A stretch of DNA of 64,000 nt, taken from positions 8,316,001-8,380,000 of the forward strand of contig NC_058339.1 of the NCBI RefSeq assembly GCF_905475395.1. Reading direction: 5' to 3'. A program made the position numbers and the translations under genes. This document shows, piece after piece, positions 13,398-26,024 of the stretch. A model generated the notes under the pieces. It worked only from the letters and a program-made list of their open reading frames with translations, was not told the DNA's origin and ran no database searches. Within the stretch, counting starts at the first letter, position 1. The number at the start of each line of letters is the position of its first letter. The stretch comes from Chrysoperla carnea (Eukaryota; Arthropoda; Insecta; Neuroptera; Chrysopidae).

Positions 13398-14030
13398 AAC
13401 CGACTTCAAACAAAAAAGGAGGAGGTTATCAATTCCACTGTATTTTTTTTTATGTTTGTTACCTCAGAACTTTCGACTGGACGAACCGATTTTGATAATT
13501 CTTTATCTATTTGAAAGCTAGTGCTTCCCGTGTGGTCCCATTTCATTTTGATCGAGTTCTGATAATGGTATCCATGAGAAAATCATAAAAGTCTTAAATT
13601 TGGATTAAGTATGCACGACAAGAGGACGAATAACTCAATATCATGCTAACCGATTTCGATGATTCTTTTTTTAGTGATAAATTAGTTAGTGCACTTCAGA
13701 TTCACTAAAAATCACAAAATAAAAAAAAACTTTTAACAAAAAGAAAACCGACTTCAAAAGAAAAACTTTTCCAAAACAAATTAAATCGCACTAAAAAGTA
13801 AAAAATAACGATAATATAATGTAGTTAAAATTATTGTTATTTTTGGAGTCGGTTTCAGCCAAGCTAATGTATCAAACTGTTCTGTCAGAGTTGTTTCCGT
13901 GGCTGACACCAACTCCAAAAATAACAATAATTTTAACTACGTTATTTTTTTATTCTTTAGTGCATTTTAATTTGTTTTGGAAAAGTTTTTCTTTTGAAAT
14001 CGGTTTTCTTTTTGTTAAAAGTTTTTTTTT
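13398..14030 (+). repeat. Interspersed inverted-repeat element, complete copy
   Basis: It begins AACCGACTTCAAA, carries an internal AAACCGACTTCAAAAG motif near 13746, and contains a hairpin whose arms (about 13780-13855 and 13900-13975) surround a short variable centre. The rightmost part again reads TTTTGAAATCGGTTTTC. It is the reverse orientation of the copy at 1-580. The hairpin centres differ strongly while the arms agree, so the centre is the fast-changing part. It is non-coding. Confidence 0.75.
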
Positions 14031-14813
14031 ACGAAATAAACCTTTATCGAAGATTGTTTTTTAATTAACAGACTACATAGCAATTTTCATGGTATTGTAA
14101 TTAGGGATGATCACGTGGAAAAACAAACCTACTCTAGAATCAAAATTTAAAGGAAACTCAAGTTTTTAATAAACTCCATTTCTACTTATACCAGTCGCTG
14201 TCGAGATATAGCGAATTTTCATTTTTCACATGATCCTATAATTCAACCGATTATCACAATAAAATGATTTGTCCAAAAATTTGCATTGGTATTGTTTGGA
14301 AAAATTTTCCAAGCATTATATTTAGGAGGGGTTCAAAATTTTCGTTCTTTTTGTCCTAAAACCAACCGTTCTTGAAATAGCGAATTTTCACATGAAAGTT
14401 TTAAGAAATATCCAATCTTAATTCAACTAATAAACACAATAAAATGAAAAAAAAATCATCCTTTATTGCAATAACATTTTCTCGAATTTCCCCCAATAAA
14501 TGTTAATTATAATTGTGGATTTGAAAGAGAATCATCGCAATAATTTATTCCATTATTAAAAATTATTTTCCTGAAATAATGATTCAATTAAAATCATCCT
14601 TCATTATAAAATGCAAAAAAGTACATTTTTTAAGAACATTTAAATTTAGCTCACTTAAACAAAAATATTATTAACCAATCACAATGAACAACGCTGTTTA
14701 TGCGTACATCAATTGAATCAATATGCGCATGTTGGCACAACAACGCCTTACGCGTACGCCATATTATTAATAACCGGCATCCATTTCCCGCGTAGTATTT
14801 GTGGGTTAAAGAT
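14031..14813. other. Upstream region of cabeza
   Basis: Between about 14205 and 14445 the phrases ATAGCGAATTTTCA and CACAATAAAATGA each occur twice about 170-190 bases apart, an old tandem duplication. Just upstream of the cabeza start, near 14673, is the CCAAT-box-like phrase TTAACCAATCAC. I cannot place the transcription start. Confidence 0.4.
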
Positions 14814-17800
14814 ATGTCTGGAAGCGGTAAGTTTATTATTTATTTTTATCTTAATAAATATTAAAAATCATTTAGTCAATAATATATCATTCAATTGTAT
14901 TTTTTATTTTATTTAAATATTTGGTAATATTTTTACGTTATGAATTTTATTTTTATAATTATAAAATTAATAATTTCGACAAAGGCATAGTGTTGAATAC
15001 ATTTATTGATTTAATGCTTCCTACTTTGTCGAATATTAAATTTTGAATTATCAGATAGTCCATTTATATACATTATAAATTGGGTTTTTAGTAGTTCGAA
15101 CAGTTTAATCATTTCATAAATAAAATGGCTTCATTTTTGGCAAATTAACATCGTTTAATCAATAAAATAATTTATCAAGGTCATATGTGTCTAATTTTAG
15201 TTATATGCGTTTAATTAGGGTATGGAAGTTATGGAGGCTCAGCGCCTGCATCTGGTGGTTATGGAAATTATTCACAACCTCCACCACCGGTAGCTTCAGC
15301 CCAAGGAGGTGGTGGCTATGGTAGCTCAGGAGGATATGATTCTGGAAGTTATGGCGGCGGTGGTGGTGGTGGTGGTAATTCATGGGGACAATCTGGTGGA
15401 AGCGCCAATGGTTCCGGATATCAAGGAAATCAAGGTAGGTTATTTATACTTATTCGTAGAGTATACGTGTTTTTAATATTCTGAACCATGGTGAACCAAT
15501 TCCCCAATGTTCTAGGTTCAATGACGCTTTAAAATATAACCCTTTTAACTAGGGTTGTTAACCATATTTTATACTAACCTAATTAGTCCATTTTCGGTTG
15601 TCTGTCCGTCAACACGATAACTTAAAAACGAAAAGAGATATCAAGCTGAAGTTTTTATAGCGTTCTCAGGACGTGAAAGTGAGATCAAGTTCGTAAATGA
15701 GCAACATGGGTCAACTAGGTCTTGGGTCCGTAGTACTTATCTTGTAAACCGTTAGAGATAGAACAAAAGTTTAAATGTAAAAAATGTTCCTTATAGAAAA
15801 ATAAACAACTTTTGTTTGAAACATTTTCTTGTAAACATCACCGTTTACCCACAAAAGGGCGCTAATTAGGTGCAAAGTTTATAGTATGTATTAATATGGG
15901 ATTATCAGTTATGTACGTGTTTGGCTATTTAAGAGTGGATATCTTTTTTTTATTTACGTGACGTCAAAAAATAAACGATTACGGCATCAACACTTATGTA
16001 CATGGTATTTTAACAATTAATTCAGTCATTTGTTTGTTTTCACTTGTTTTTTATCAATTTTTCGCGAAAAATGAGCATTTAACTCAAGGTTTTCGATTAG
16101 AAATTCCAAAATAGTTTAGCGTAAAACATTAATCGTTGATATTTCAAGCGAAACAAACTCAATTATATAAAAATATTTAACGAAAAAAAAGCTATTCCAA
16201 CATTATCGAATAGTATCACGTGAAGATAAGAAATTTTCACGTGGGCGTGAACAGCTCTATTTAACTGCAATGAAATTTTCATATTATTTACACCACATTT
16301 TTTTAAATGATCCGAGCACGTCTGGGAAAAACAAAGTTAAAGCATTTTGTTTACGTAAATTACGAATTCGAAATATGTCGTAGTAGAGATACAACAATTA
16401 ATTGTTCAAAAATAGACGGCTATAAAATTATATTTCTCGGTTTTTTGTCACTCTTAATTAATTGCGCATTAATTAGGTTTCAAGTCCCATTTTATAATTC
16501 CGAACACTTAGAATTTTGTTTTATGTTCTTTATCTATAGAAAATTATTGAGATGCAATAATTAAGAGTTCAAAAATAGAGAATTGTCATTCTTATATTTC
16601 TCGGTTTTTTTTTATCCCTCTCAATCACTCGGCTTCACAGGAAACTTGAAATCTAGGGAAATTATTGAAGAAGGTTAAATATTCAATGTAGTAAGTCAGC
16701 AAATTAAAAATTTTCAGACATATTTCCAAAGAGTACGTCATATCAATTGGTAATATTCTTTCCAGTATGTCTAAGAAAAATTTGGTACTTGATAGTTCCT
16801 TTTTCTAAAATACTAGAATAAGGGGTAGAGATGTGACCATACAATTAATTTATCAAAATATATTTCTTTATTAAAATTCAAAGACAACATTCCTGATAAT
16901 AAATTTATTTTCAGGTGGAGGCGGAGGTGGTTACGGTGGTGGTGGTGGCGGCGGAGGATTAGGAGGTGGCCGTAATAATTTTGGTGGTAATCAAGGAGGG
17001 GGTGGGGGAGGAGGATATGGTGGACCACCAAGTGGTGGTGGTGGAGGAGGATACAATTCTGACGGTGGTGGCTATAAAGGAGGCGGTGGAGGAGGAGGTT
17101 ATGGAAGAGGCGGTGGGGGCGGTAAGAATTCAACTTATTACAAATTTTAGTTATTTGTTTACCCTTTCTTAATAAATTTGCAAATGTTTTTCTTCATGGA
17201 TTTGTGTATTTTTTTGAAAGGGAAGATTAAAAACATTCATCAAACGCTAATGTAGATTATACAGTGTGACTCCTCCTGCATTAGTATCCTGTCTGAATGT
17301 ACAGTAAATTTTATAAAATTTTAAGTTTATTAAAACCATTCACTATGGCTAAAAATGGCCGAAACGAGACGATTCGAAATTTGATTAGTTTAGATGCAAA
17401 CCGCATTGATTTTGCTTTATTCCAAATCAGAGTAAAAGTTGTAAAGAGAAAACAGTAGAAAATTTGATACCTCTCACAAAAAAGGATATGGCGATTTGCA
17501 CAACCTTGAACAAAATATATTTAATTTTCAGGAGGTGGTGGCGGTGGGGGCCGAGGTGATTTCGGCAACCGTGGAGGCGGTGACCGCAAGGGGGGACCTG
17601 GTGGATTTGGGTGAGTAATTTATATATGATTAAGTCTATCAATAAATTAAAAGAAAACACCGGATAGTTAAAAAAAGGTATTCTATTTTAAAAACACAAA
17701 GGGCTTTTATTAAAATATTCGAGTCAAATTTTTGGTGTATTAATAATAATAAAAAGGTACTTAAAAAAATTTCTGCAATTTTTCTGTCGTCACATTTTGG

Positions 17801-20800
17801 TTTCAAATTAATAAAAAAAAGGTACACCCGAGTTTTTTGTATGTAAAAGGAGAATTTTCAATTATTTCTCGAACACAAAAGGTATATTCGAGTTACATTT
17901 TAAGACAGAATTTTATAAATACTTCTTAAATTTTTATTGAAAATTGTTTAATGAAGTAACTAAATCTACTGTGTTGGGGTTTTACAAGAAATTTGCGTTC
18001 AAGGTGTAATTTCGGAACAAATTTTTCAATCAAAGGTTAATAGTTTTTTGAAAAGCGACATAAGTGTTAATTTTATTTTTTTCAACATAACGGGTTTATA
18101 AAAAACTGGAAATTTTTGTATCTTTGACTCAGAATTTATAGCACAATTTCTCTAAAAAAGAGACGTTTATTATTATCCTAACTCAGAATTCAATTTTACA
18201 AAATAAATTAAAAGAATCGTATTTTATTTTTATATTCGGAGCATTTTTAGCTTTTTTTTAAATGAAATTGTGCATTTTTCTGATTTTATTTGAATATCTT
18301 TAACGTCGTGTCAATTTACACGCTAACAAGCAGATGATTTCAGAACTTATTTACATTTTAAAATTTTTGTTTGTATGGATATCATGGAAACACGCCCGTA
18401 AAAAATTTGATAGCAAAACAAGTCCCATTTTATTATTCCGAACACTTAAGGATTTTGTTTTATGTACTTTATAGAAATTTATTGAGATGCAATAATAGGG
18501 TATTATCGTTAGTCAAAAATAAATTATAAAATTTGACTTTTTATTAGCAAAATCAACATTTTGAAGTACTTTTTCAAAAATAGTAGAATACCCTATTAAG
18601 AGTTCAAAAATAGAGAACGGTTATTCTCATATTTTTCGGGTTTTTTTGTATCCCTCTCAATCAATCACTCGGGGTTTAACAGGAAACTGAAACCTAGGGA
18701 GATTATTGAAGAAGGTTAGAGATTCAATGTAGTAAATCAGTAAATTTAAAATTTTCAGACATATTTCCAAAGAGTACATCATATCTATTGGTAATATTCT
18801 TTCCAGTATGTCTAAGAGAAATTTGGTACTTGATAGTTCCTTTTTCTAAAATAATAGAATAAGGGGTAGAGATGTGACCATACAATTAATTTATCAAAAT
18901 TAATATAATTGATAATTATCACCGCCGTTGAGTTATGAACATAATTAACTCAATTCTGTACATATTTAATTGTTCTTACAATTATCGCATTTTTTTACTC
19001 GTACGCAATGCTTTATTGGCGATCTGCGCTAAAACGAATTTACGAAGAATCAAACCAAGACCATTGGAGTAAACGAAGAGCGTTGTCTTATCTTTTTTTT
19101 AACGATGAATGTGAAAAAGCATGTATAATTATGGAGTATCGAGCTTGAAAATTTATTTCTTTTATCAAAATATACCATAAATAGTCTCAAGTTCATCCCA
19201 AAATGGTGCTTGCAGGCTAGACTAAAAATATTCCAGAAAAACTCCCATCAGCATCATAATAATATATCTACTCATCGAAACTTATTTATAATCGTGGAAT
19301 ATTTCAGTTTCCCTGTCTGCGTGATATCAATATAAATAACAATTTTAACGTGTAAGGTGTAAAAATTATTCGCTCGTTAACATGTAAATTCATGCAAATG
19401 ATTTTAGTAAACAAATTTTTTAAATTGTGTTCATTTAACAATGGTGCTATTAATTTTATATTGTACGTCTTTTCAACAGGTCCACTAAAAATAATTTTTA
19501 TTTTATATAATTTTTCTTTTAAATTGACTTAGACATAAATATTTTTTATTTTGATAAATATTTCAAAATGATGGGTCTTTTCCCCTTTTAAGAATGGTTG
19601 GTTTTGTTAAGTAAATAAATACAAAAATTGGTTATCTTAAAATGTTTTTAAAAAACAATAAAAAGGTATTGCAAGTGTGCGTGGTATGGTTATTTAAAAA
19701 AAAATTCGAGACGGACGTTTTAACAAAATAGATTAAATAATTCTAGAATGCGTACAGACGGACTTAAAATTTCAGCTTTTGACTAATCGTACTAATAGAA
19801 ATATTTATTAGCCAACATGAAGTTTGGCCTCATCGTGTCTGCGTTTCCAACTGGCTGTACTGATACTGATCCCTTACTTCTGTTTTAGCAGTGGCGGCAG
19901 GGGTGGTTTTAACAAAGGTAAAAGCACCAGGGCACATTTCTCTGGTGCATTTTTGTCAAATATTTAAAATATTTTATGAAAGGGCTGCACTTGAGATTTA
20001 TTTTAAAATAATATAACGTTATAAATCGTTTATCAGCTTATTTAAGGACGTTTCATACAATTCGAGAATGAAACAAGGGATTTTTATGATGCTATAACAT
20101 TACGATTAATAAGTAATACTCAAATTTTAGACATAATTTTCAATAGTATTGGGAAGCATTAACCAAAAATCGTTCAATCATCAATTTTAATAATCTTGTA
20201 ATGTAAGCTTTCTTGAACAAAACACTTTAGTTAGTATTTTTCCCGAACTTCCGATATAACCTTCAGCTACTCAATTATTTTAGCTCCTTTAATTTTTTGC
20301 ATTTAGCCTGGCACGCACAACGTGACTCTTCATGCAAATCATCGTTGGTTTTTTACATATTCAGTGTCATCTTATCAAAATTGTATCAAACGTCCTTAAG
20401 CTTTTCTATTATATTCAGTAATTTTGTTCACGTATCAACGCAAAATATTTAAAAAATGATGGTATCTTTCCACGAAAAAAGTATTGGGAATACATTTCTC
20501 CATTAGAATTCAAAATTAAATACAATATAAAAAGAAAAACCCTGATTCTTTAGGTCTTTACGTATTTTATAATGTTAGGTTTTCAAATTTAAAAATAAAA
20601 AGACAAAAGAACTGAAAAATCATGGTTTTATGTGCAAAAAAAAAGCTCTTTCATAAGTCACCTCGTGTAATAATGTGTAGGATCTTGTGGTATCTCGTTA
20701 AATTGATGTGTTTCATTTTTTGGTATCAAAATAATCTAAGGTTTTCTTTTTTAAAAACAAAATAATCATCATTTCAAAAAGTATTATTATTATCTCTTCG

Positions 20801-23800
20801 GCTTTAGAAGGTTGAATTTAAATGATCATTTCAAGTGTATTTATTAAAGATTCACAAAAACTGGTATTTTAAATGAGGTTAAATGTCTTACAATTGTTGT
20901 GGCGACATAATGAGAACTGTGTTTAAAGAATAATCCAAAAATAAGGTATTTAAAACGTAATAAATCGCCTTTAGGTCAATATAACATTTAAGGTGATCCT
21001 GTTCCACAGAGTTTTGTTGAGAAAGTAAAAAAAAAAAAACAATTACCATTGAATTTCATTTAGAAATTTAGCGCAAGCGCGCTTTCTTGTTAATAAACAG
21101 TATAATCTGGTTTTTATCATATCAAAGTTTTTTCTCTGTTTTGAAATAATGAGTTTTTCATGACTAAATGTAATCTATTAACGCAAAATCTCCATAAAAC
21201 TGGGGAAAAAAGCAAGTCTTATTCGAGAACTTAATGCTTCTGCGTGCCTTCTATGATTACAAGAAATATCGACGAAATATTTGCTGATAAAAAATATACA
21301 GCGATCGATAAGTTTCTGTAATGATCTAATTCCATTTATAGAAGAAAAATAACACCATTCAAATATCAACCACAGCTCATTTTCCACGGTTTTCTATCAA
21401 AAGTTTTTCTGTTTTAAGTGATGTGTTGTTACAATCAAAGTTATGAGATTTGAGACCAAAGAGTAATTTGACTAAGTTATTCTAAAACCGAAGTTCACAA
21501 ACAATTGAAAATCTAAAGTCTACATTCGACGTGAAATTCAGACCATATTGAACTGGTAAAATTAAACAACTCGACATTCAATTGCAAGTCTGTATTATAT
21601 TTTTACAAATAGCGTAGAAACACCGTCTTTCATTTACAGTAAAGGTTTTCAATTTTCTATCAATTTGAAAACTCAGTAACAGATGGCTTACACTCAATTA
21701 TACTTGTGGTATTTTTCTTGGTGTTCCTCACTTTCTGTAGAAAAAATTAAAAAAGGTGTTGAAAAATTTGGTTATATTTGTCTACAGAATGAGAAAAACA
21801 GAAAATCTAAAAATGCAGCTCAAGTTGTGCCCAATTTTGAAAGTATTGAACAATGGAATTAGCTTTCTAAATATCAGGGAATGTGTTTAATTTGTCTCAC
21901 ATACTACAAAAAAAGTTACAAATCCAAATACAACCGTTATTTTGTCAGTCACAAGGTAAAAAAATTGTGCGACTGGAGTGCGATTTTCTTAAGTGTGTTG
22001 ACAGTTTCAAACAATAGATGCTTTGTCTGTTTTACATTAGATATATTTGGTGATTGAAAAATACACATTAATTAATACATATGTGTTTTAATGCCACCAA
22101 ATATATCTGATATACTGCTTTGTCACATTTTTATTGTACGAAAGTATACGTTGGCTGAGTGCACCGTTTGCTGTGTCCGTCAGGTCATTGCCAGTTTCGA
22201 AAAATAGATGCTCTGTCTGTTATTCGTATTACTAAAAATTAAAAGGTTCGAACACTAGATTTTTACTTTTCATATTTTTCCATATCGAGTGCTTGTATGA
22301 AAATCGTAATTTAAGTAGTAAACTCGAAAAAGTTATTCTTTTGAATGACTTGGATGGTATCTTTTTTCATAAGTTTTTACATTTTGACACAATAAAACAA
22401 AAAATTATCTTGAACCTTGAGTCTATAACAGATACAAAGATATTGAATCTTATATTTACTATCCAAAAAAATTTGAAACAGTTGTTTCCCACTAAGTGTA
22501 ACTTTGCAAAATGTGAAAATAAGCTTATTAGCGAACATGGCATCTTATAAATACAGCATGATTTTAGTTAATTTTTAATAAATGGCGGTAATTACAGGAT
22601 CACCTTAAAGAGAAATGTATAAAATTGGCTACTTCAACAACTGAAAGGTTTTTTTATTTTTTGGAAAAAGTAACTGAACAGCGTATAAGTAAAATAAAAT
22701 CATGGGATTGTTTAAAATTGGTTTATCATCGTAAAATTGCCGAAGGGATTATCGATTAACTAATTGAAAATACAAAAAAAAAAAAAAATTTAAACATCAC
22801 GGGTACTTTCAACGATTAGAAGTTAAATAAAATTAGAAATATTATAAAAATAGTGGAGCCCCCTTTGTACATGATTAATAATGTTCGAATGAATTACTTA
22901 CAGGCGGCGGAGCAGGCTATCGTGGAGGGGGTGGAAATGAAATGGTTGTTCAAGAAGATACCGTTTTTGTATCTGGCATGAATCCCGGTAGCAGTGAACA
23001 TGATATTGCGAATCATTTTGGTGCAATTGGTATTATTAAGGTCAGTTTACTTCAAATATAATTTCTTTGATTTCGTTTATAATTTATTTAACAAATAAAA
23101 TTTTGATAAAGTCTCCTTATTTCTCAAAAAATGATCTTACTTAAATAAATAAAAAAAATATTTTCATATTGAAGTTGCGGTTATGTTGTAATCGATAAGA
23201 GGAGAATAACTTTAGGATAGAAAATATGTGATAAGAACTTGATTAAAATCTATCCATAAAAAAGAATCATTTTGTAAATGAAAAAGCCGTATTTCGCAGA
23301 CTGCACTCTGTGTTTGAAGTTTTAAATCTTCAAATTCAATTTTGATGTCCTGCAAGAGCATTAACAACACAATTCGCTTCTTTGTTTAAAATTTATAATA
23401 TTTGAAGTTTATTCCTGTTGTAACAAATGTACACTTCTCAATTTTATTTCATTGTATTTGTGATAATCTTTCATGTCTAATAAAATTTTTCTTGACTTTT
23501 TAGACTGATAAACGTTCAATGAAACCAAAAATTTGGGTGTATAATGATAAAGTCACCGGAAGACCAAAAGGTGAAGCCACAGTTACATATGATGATCCAA
23601 ATGCCGCACGTTCTGCAATTGAATGGTTCGATGGTAAAGAGTTTATGGGAAATACAATTAAAGTACAAATGGCCACCAGAAGTAGTAATTGGGGTGGCGC
23701 TGGTGGTCGTGGTGGCAGTGTCGGAAGTGGCGGTGGTGGTGGAAAACGTGACGGCCCACCAGGAGGTGGTGGTGGCCGTGATGGTGGTGGTGGCGGCGGT

Positions 23801-25129
23801 GGTTTTGGTGGACCACGTGGTGGTGACCGAGGAGGGCCCCGTGGAGGAGACCGAGGTGGGCGCCCTGATGACAGAGGTGGTTCTGGTGGTGGTGGAGGTC
23901 GAGAATCTCGAGATGGGGATTGGAGATGTCCAAATCCAGATTGTGGAAATACGAATTTTGCTTGGAGAAATCAATGTAATAGATGTAGCGAAAATAAACC
24001 AGAAGGAGGTGGTGGAGGTTCTGGTGGAAGCGGTGGTGGCGGTAGAGGCCCACCACGAGGAGGAAATGACAGAGGACCACGCCATGGTGGTGGTGGTGGA
24101 GGAGGAGGCGGCGGTGGATTCAAAGGTGGCCGAGGCGGCGGTGGTGGTGGATTTGGAGGTGGTGGCCGAGGAGGTGACAGAAACAGTGGACCACGAGGAG
24201 GTGGTGGTAGAGGAGGCGGTGGTGGAGGTGGAGATCGCGGTGGACCTATGAGAGGGTATGATCAATTTTACTTTATTTAAAAATTTTCCCGATTGGCACA
24301 GTTAAAAATCTGCTGTATTTTTCTTCTGTTGTAAATATATATCGGGATATATTAAAAAAAACTTTATCAAACGCTTGTGCGAATTACAGTGTGATTCCTC
24401 TTGCATGAGTATCCTGTCTAAAGTTACAGTTGAATATATTTATTTATTATAAATTATCACAAATATTGAAGATCAGTTTTATCAACACTAAAGTTATTTT
24501 CCAAAAAAAATTATAAACAATATTGTAAGGATTTCTCAGTATTACGGAGCTCTTTTGATACCAGGTCTCATTTATGCAGTTTTTTTTATACGTATGGATG
24601 GTTTTGTTTTTTTATATCTAAGAGTGGATATCTTTACTTGCGTGACGTAAACACTGTCTATACATGGTATTTCAACAATTAACTCAGTCATTTGCTTGAT
24701 TTTTCTTGTTGATAGGGGATGAGGTATTAAAATAGGGGATTGTAGCGCTAAAAAACAAACAAAAAATGAGAGAGCTGAAGCCATACAGATGGAAACTTAA
24801 TAGAAATGGACAATATATGACGAAAAACGCAATTTTTTCCGCGATAAAACCGTGTTTTGAATGGATTTCACTCTAGATCTTAGTTTCATTTTTTCTTTTT
24901 TTACCTCCGATTTTTTCCAAAAGTTTTCTTTTTAAAACTATTTTTACTCAATTATTGTGTTGAAAACCCGGGTACTGTGCATTAAAAATCTTAAAAAATA
25001 ATAAATAAATTATGATAAACTACATCTACAATTGTTGATAAAACTGATTCTAATACTCTGATTCGACTAATAATGTATTAATTTATTTACAGAAGTGGTG
25101 GTGGACGGGACAGGCCGCGACCATACTAA
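14814..25129 (+). CDS. caz: Cabeza / FUS-like RNA-binding protein (FET family)
   Basis: This is a nuclear RNA-binding protein of the FUS/EWS/TAF15 family, acting in transcription and RNA processing. Eight coding exons join in frame: 14814-14826, 15219-15434, 16915-17121, 17532-17610, 19889-19917, 22904-23040, 23504-24255 and 25093-25129, for 489 residues. The first part is a low-complexity Gly/Tyr/Ser/Gln domain (about 1-195). The RRM (about 200-285) has RNP2 VFVSGM and RNP1 [12 protein letters not shown] and is split by the exon 6/7 junction. RGG and GGG repeats follow, with a RanBP2-type zinc finger [12 protein letters not shown]...NQCNRC whose cysteines are at about 369, 374, 385 and 388. 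The protein ends RDRPRPY, the PY nuclear-import signal of the family. Exons 2 and 3 are symmetric (phase 1 on both sides) and could be skipped without shifting frame. The antisense frame over exon 7 is a composition artefact. Confidence 0.95.
15928..16045 (+). repeat. Intronic repeat in cabeza intron 2, paired with 24616-24709
   Basis: AAGAGTGGATATC, then a CGTGACGT core, ACATGGTATTT and CAACAATTAA, TCAGTCATTTG occur in the same order and strand in intron 7. They are diverged copies of one segment inside the same gene. Confidence 0.6.
16481..16859 (+). repeat. Cabeza intron 2 copy of a 380-bp duplicated segment
   Basis: Nearly the whole segment is repeated in intron 4 at 18419-18899, same strand. 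It begins CAAGTCCCATTTTAT and ends CCATACAATTAATTTATC. The copies differ by scattered changes and one 100-base insertion in the intron 4 copy. Confidence 0.85.
17235..17304 (+). repeat. 70-bp segment downstream of cabeza exon 3, paired with 24361-24430
   Basis: ATCAAACGCT, CAGTGTGA, GCAT.AGTATCCTGTCT and ACAGT match a segment in intron 7 at roughly 80 percent by eye. Each copy starts a little over 100 bases after a glycine-rich exon. Confidence 0.65.
18419..18899 (+). repeat. Cabeza intron 4 copy of the duplicated segment, carrying an insertion
   Basis: This matches 16481-16859 on the same strand except for the short transposon at 18497-18594. Because the intron 2 copy lacks it, the pair gives a natural filled and empty site. 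Confidence 0.85.
18497..18594 (+). mobile_element. 98-bp deletion derivative of the AGGGTATT element, with known empty site
   Basis: It starts AGGGTATTATCG and ends GAATACCCT, with AT on both sides. Against the 517-bp copy A the internal part is lost and the ends are kept. The intron 2 paralogue reads GCAATAATTAAGAG where this one is interrupted, so the insertion duplicated only AT. Confidence 0.8.
20992..22604. mobile_element. 1.6-kb element with TTAA target duplication (piggyBac-like site preference)
   Basis: TTAA at 20988-20991 is followed by GGTGATCCTGT. The complement ACAGGATCACC at 22594-22604 is followed by TTAA. Together they give a 15-base perfect inverted terminus. A TTAA target is the mark of the piggyBac superfamily, but the terminal bases are not the usual CCC, and the only frame of note (22293-22550, 85 residues) is not recognisable, so superfamily is inferred. 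It sits in cabeza intron 5 and contains the repeat shared with 4721-4945. Confidence 0.65.
21989..22230 (+). repeat. Interspersed repeat shared with the BI-1 intron
   Basis: CAGTTTCAAACAATAGATGC near 22003 and a variant near 22190, with ACGTTGGCTGAGT between them near 22149, repeat the arrangement seen at 4721-4945. Confidence 0.6.
24361..24430 (+). repeat. 70-bp segment downstream of cabeza exon 7
   Basis: This is the partner of 17235-17304 and lies about 105 bases after the exon 7 donor. Confidence 0.65.
24616..24709 (+). repeat. Cabeza intron 7 copy of the intron 2 repeat
   Basis: This is the partner of 15928-16045, same strand and order, shorter by small deletions. Confidence 0.6.
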
Positions 25130-25392
25130 TTATTCATACTGAATAGAAGATAAGAGATTTTTTTGAAACTAATACAAACTACCTATGTACAAGATTGTTT
25201 TATATAATAATTTTTTTTTTTAAGTTGTAACTTTTTTCCATTATGTAAAATTAGTTTAAAATCGTGTAATATATTTTATAATTAAGTAAAACAATCTCAT
25301 TCGAGAATTTTTTTAAAATTATTTTTTATTAATGTGTGTAATATTAAAAGAAAATAGTAAAAGTCCAGTATTGTGAAAAAACAAAGAAAAAT

Positions 25393-25398
25393 AATAAA
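25393..25398 (+). terminator. Polyadenylation signal of cabeza
   Basis: AATAAA about 265 bases after the stop codon, in AT-rich 3' UTR. Confidence 0.45.
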
Positions 25399-26024
25399 TA
25401 CTTTTTAGTTTAGATAATAATTTATTCCTAATACCTTAACGTAACGTGCAAAAGTGAGTAAGAATAATGTAGCTTCACTTGGAAGGCTGGCTGGAATCCA
25501 CATATAAATACGTAATTATATACGGTCAAGGAAATTGGGGCAAAAAACGAAATTTATTTGGAATTCACATAATTCTGAATCCTGGGGGACAAGTATGAAG
25601 TATGAAAATAGAACTATGATCCCCTGTCGCTTGTAAGAGTATAAATGAGCATACATGTCTGCTAAAAAACCCTTCTTTGGTCAAAAAGCATCATGAAATT
25701 ATAACCATTAACTGTTATAATCAACGAAAACAAAATGACTGACGAATTAATTCGAATTTTATGAAAAACGGTAATTTATTAAAGGAACATTTGCATCGTA
25801 TTTTATACCAATGCGGTAAACTTGTTCCTTGTCGTCTGAAATCCGGTGGTTCGGGTTTTTTTGTAAACTTGTTTATGATGTTGGTTTAATTGAATAATTC
25901 AAGTTGTAACCTCGAGCACCGAATCCGAAATTTCGGATTTTTTCTCATTTTGGCGATTATAATCCTAAAAGGCTAGTTTCTGAAAAAACCCCATCAGGTC
26001 GAAATGTAAGTTTATAATTAAATA

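Noticed and set aside
16966-17172. Val/Glu-rich frame and antisense His-rich frames over the glycine-rich cabeza exons
   Set aside because: These are frame shadows of exons 2 to 4 caused by biased composition.
23516-24265. Antisense frame of 249 Ser/Thr/Ala-rich residues over cabeza exon 7
   Set aside because: It is the mirror of GGN-rich sense codons; the sense strand has an RRM and a zinc finger joined in frame to neighbouring exons.
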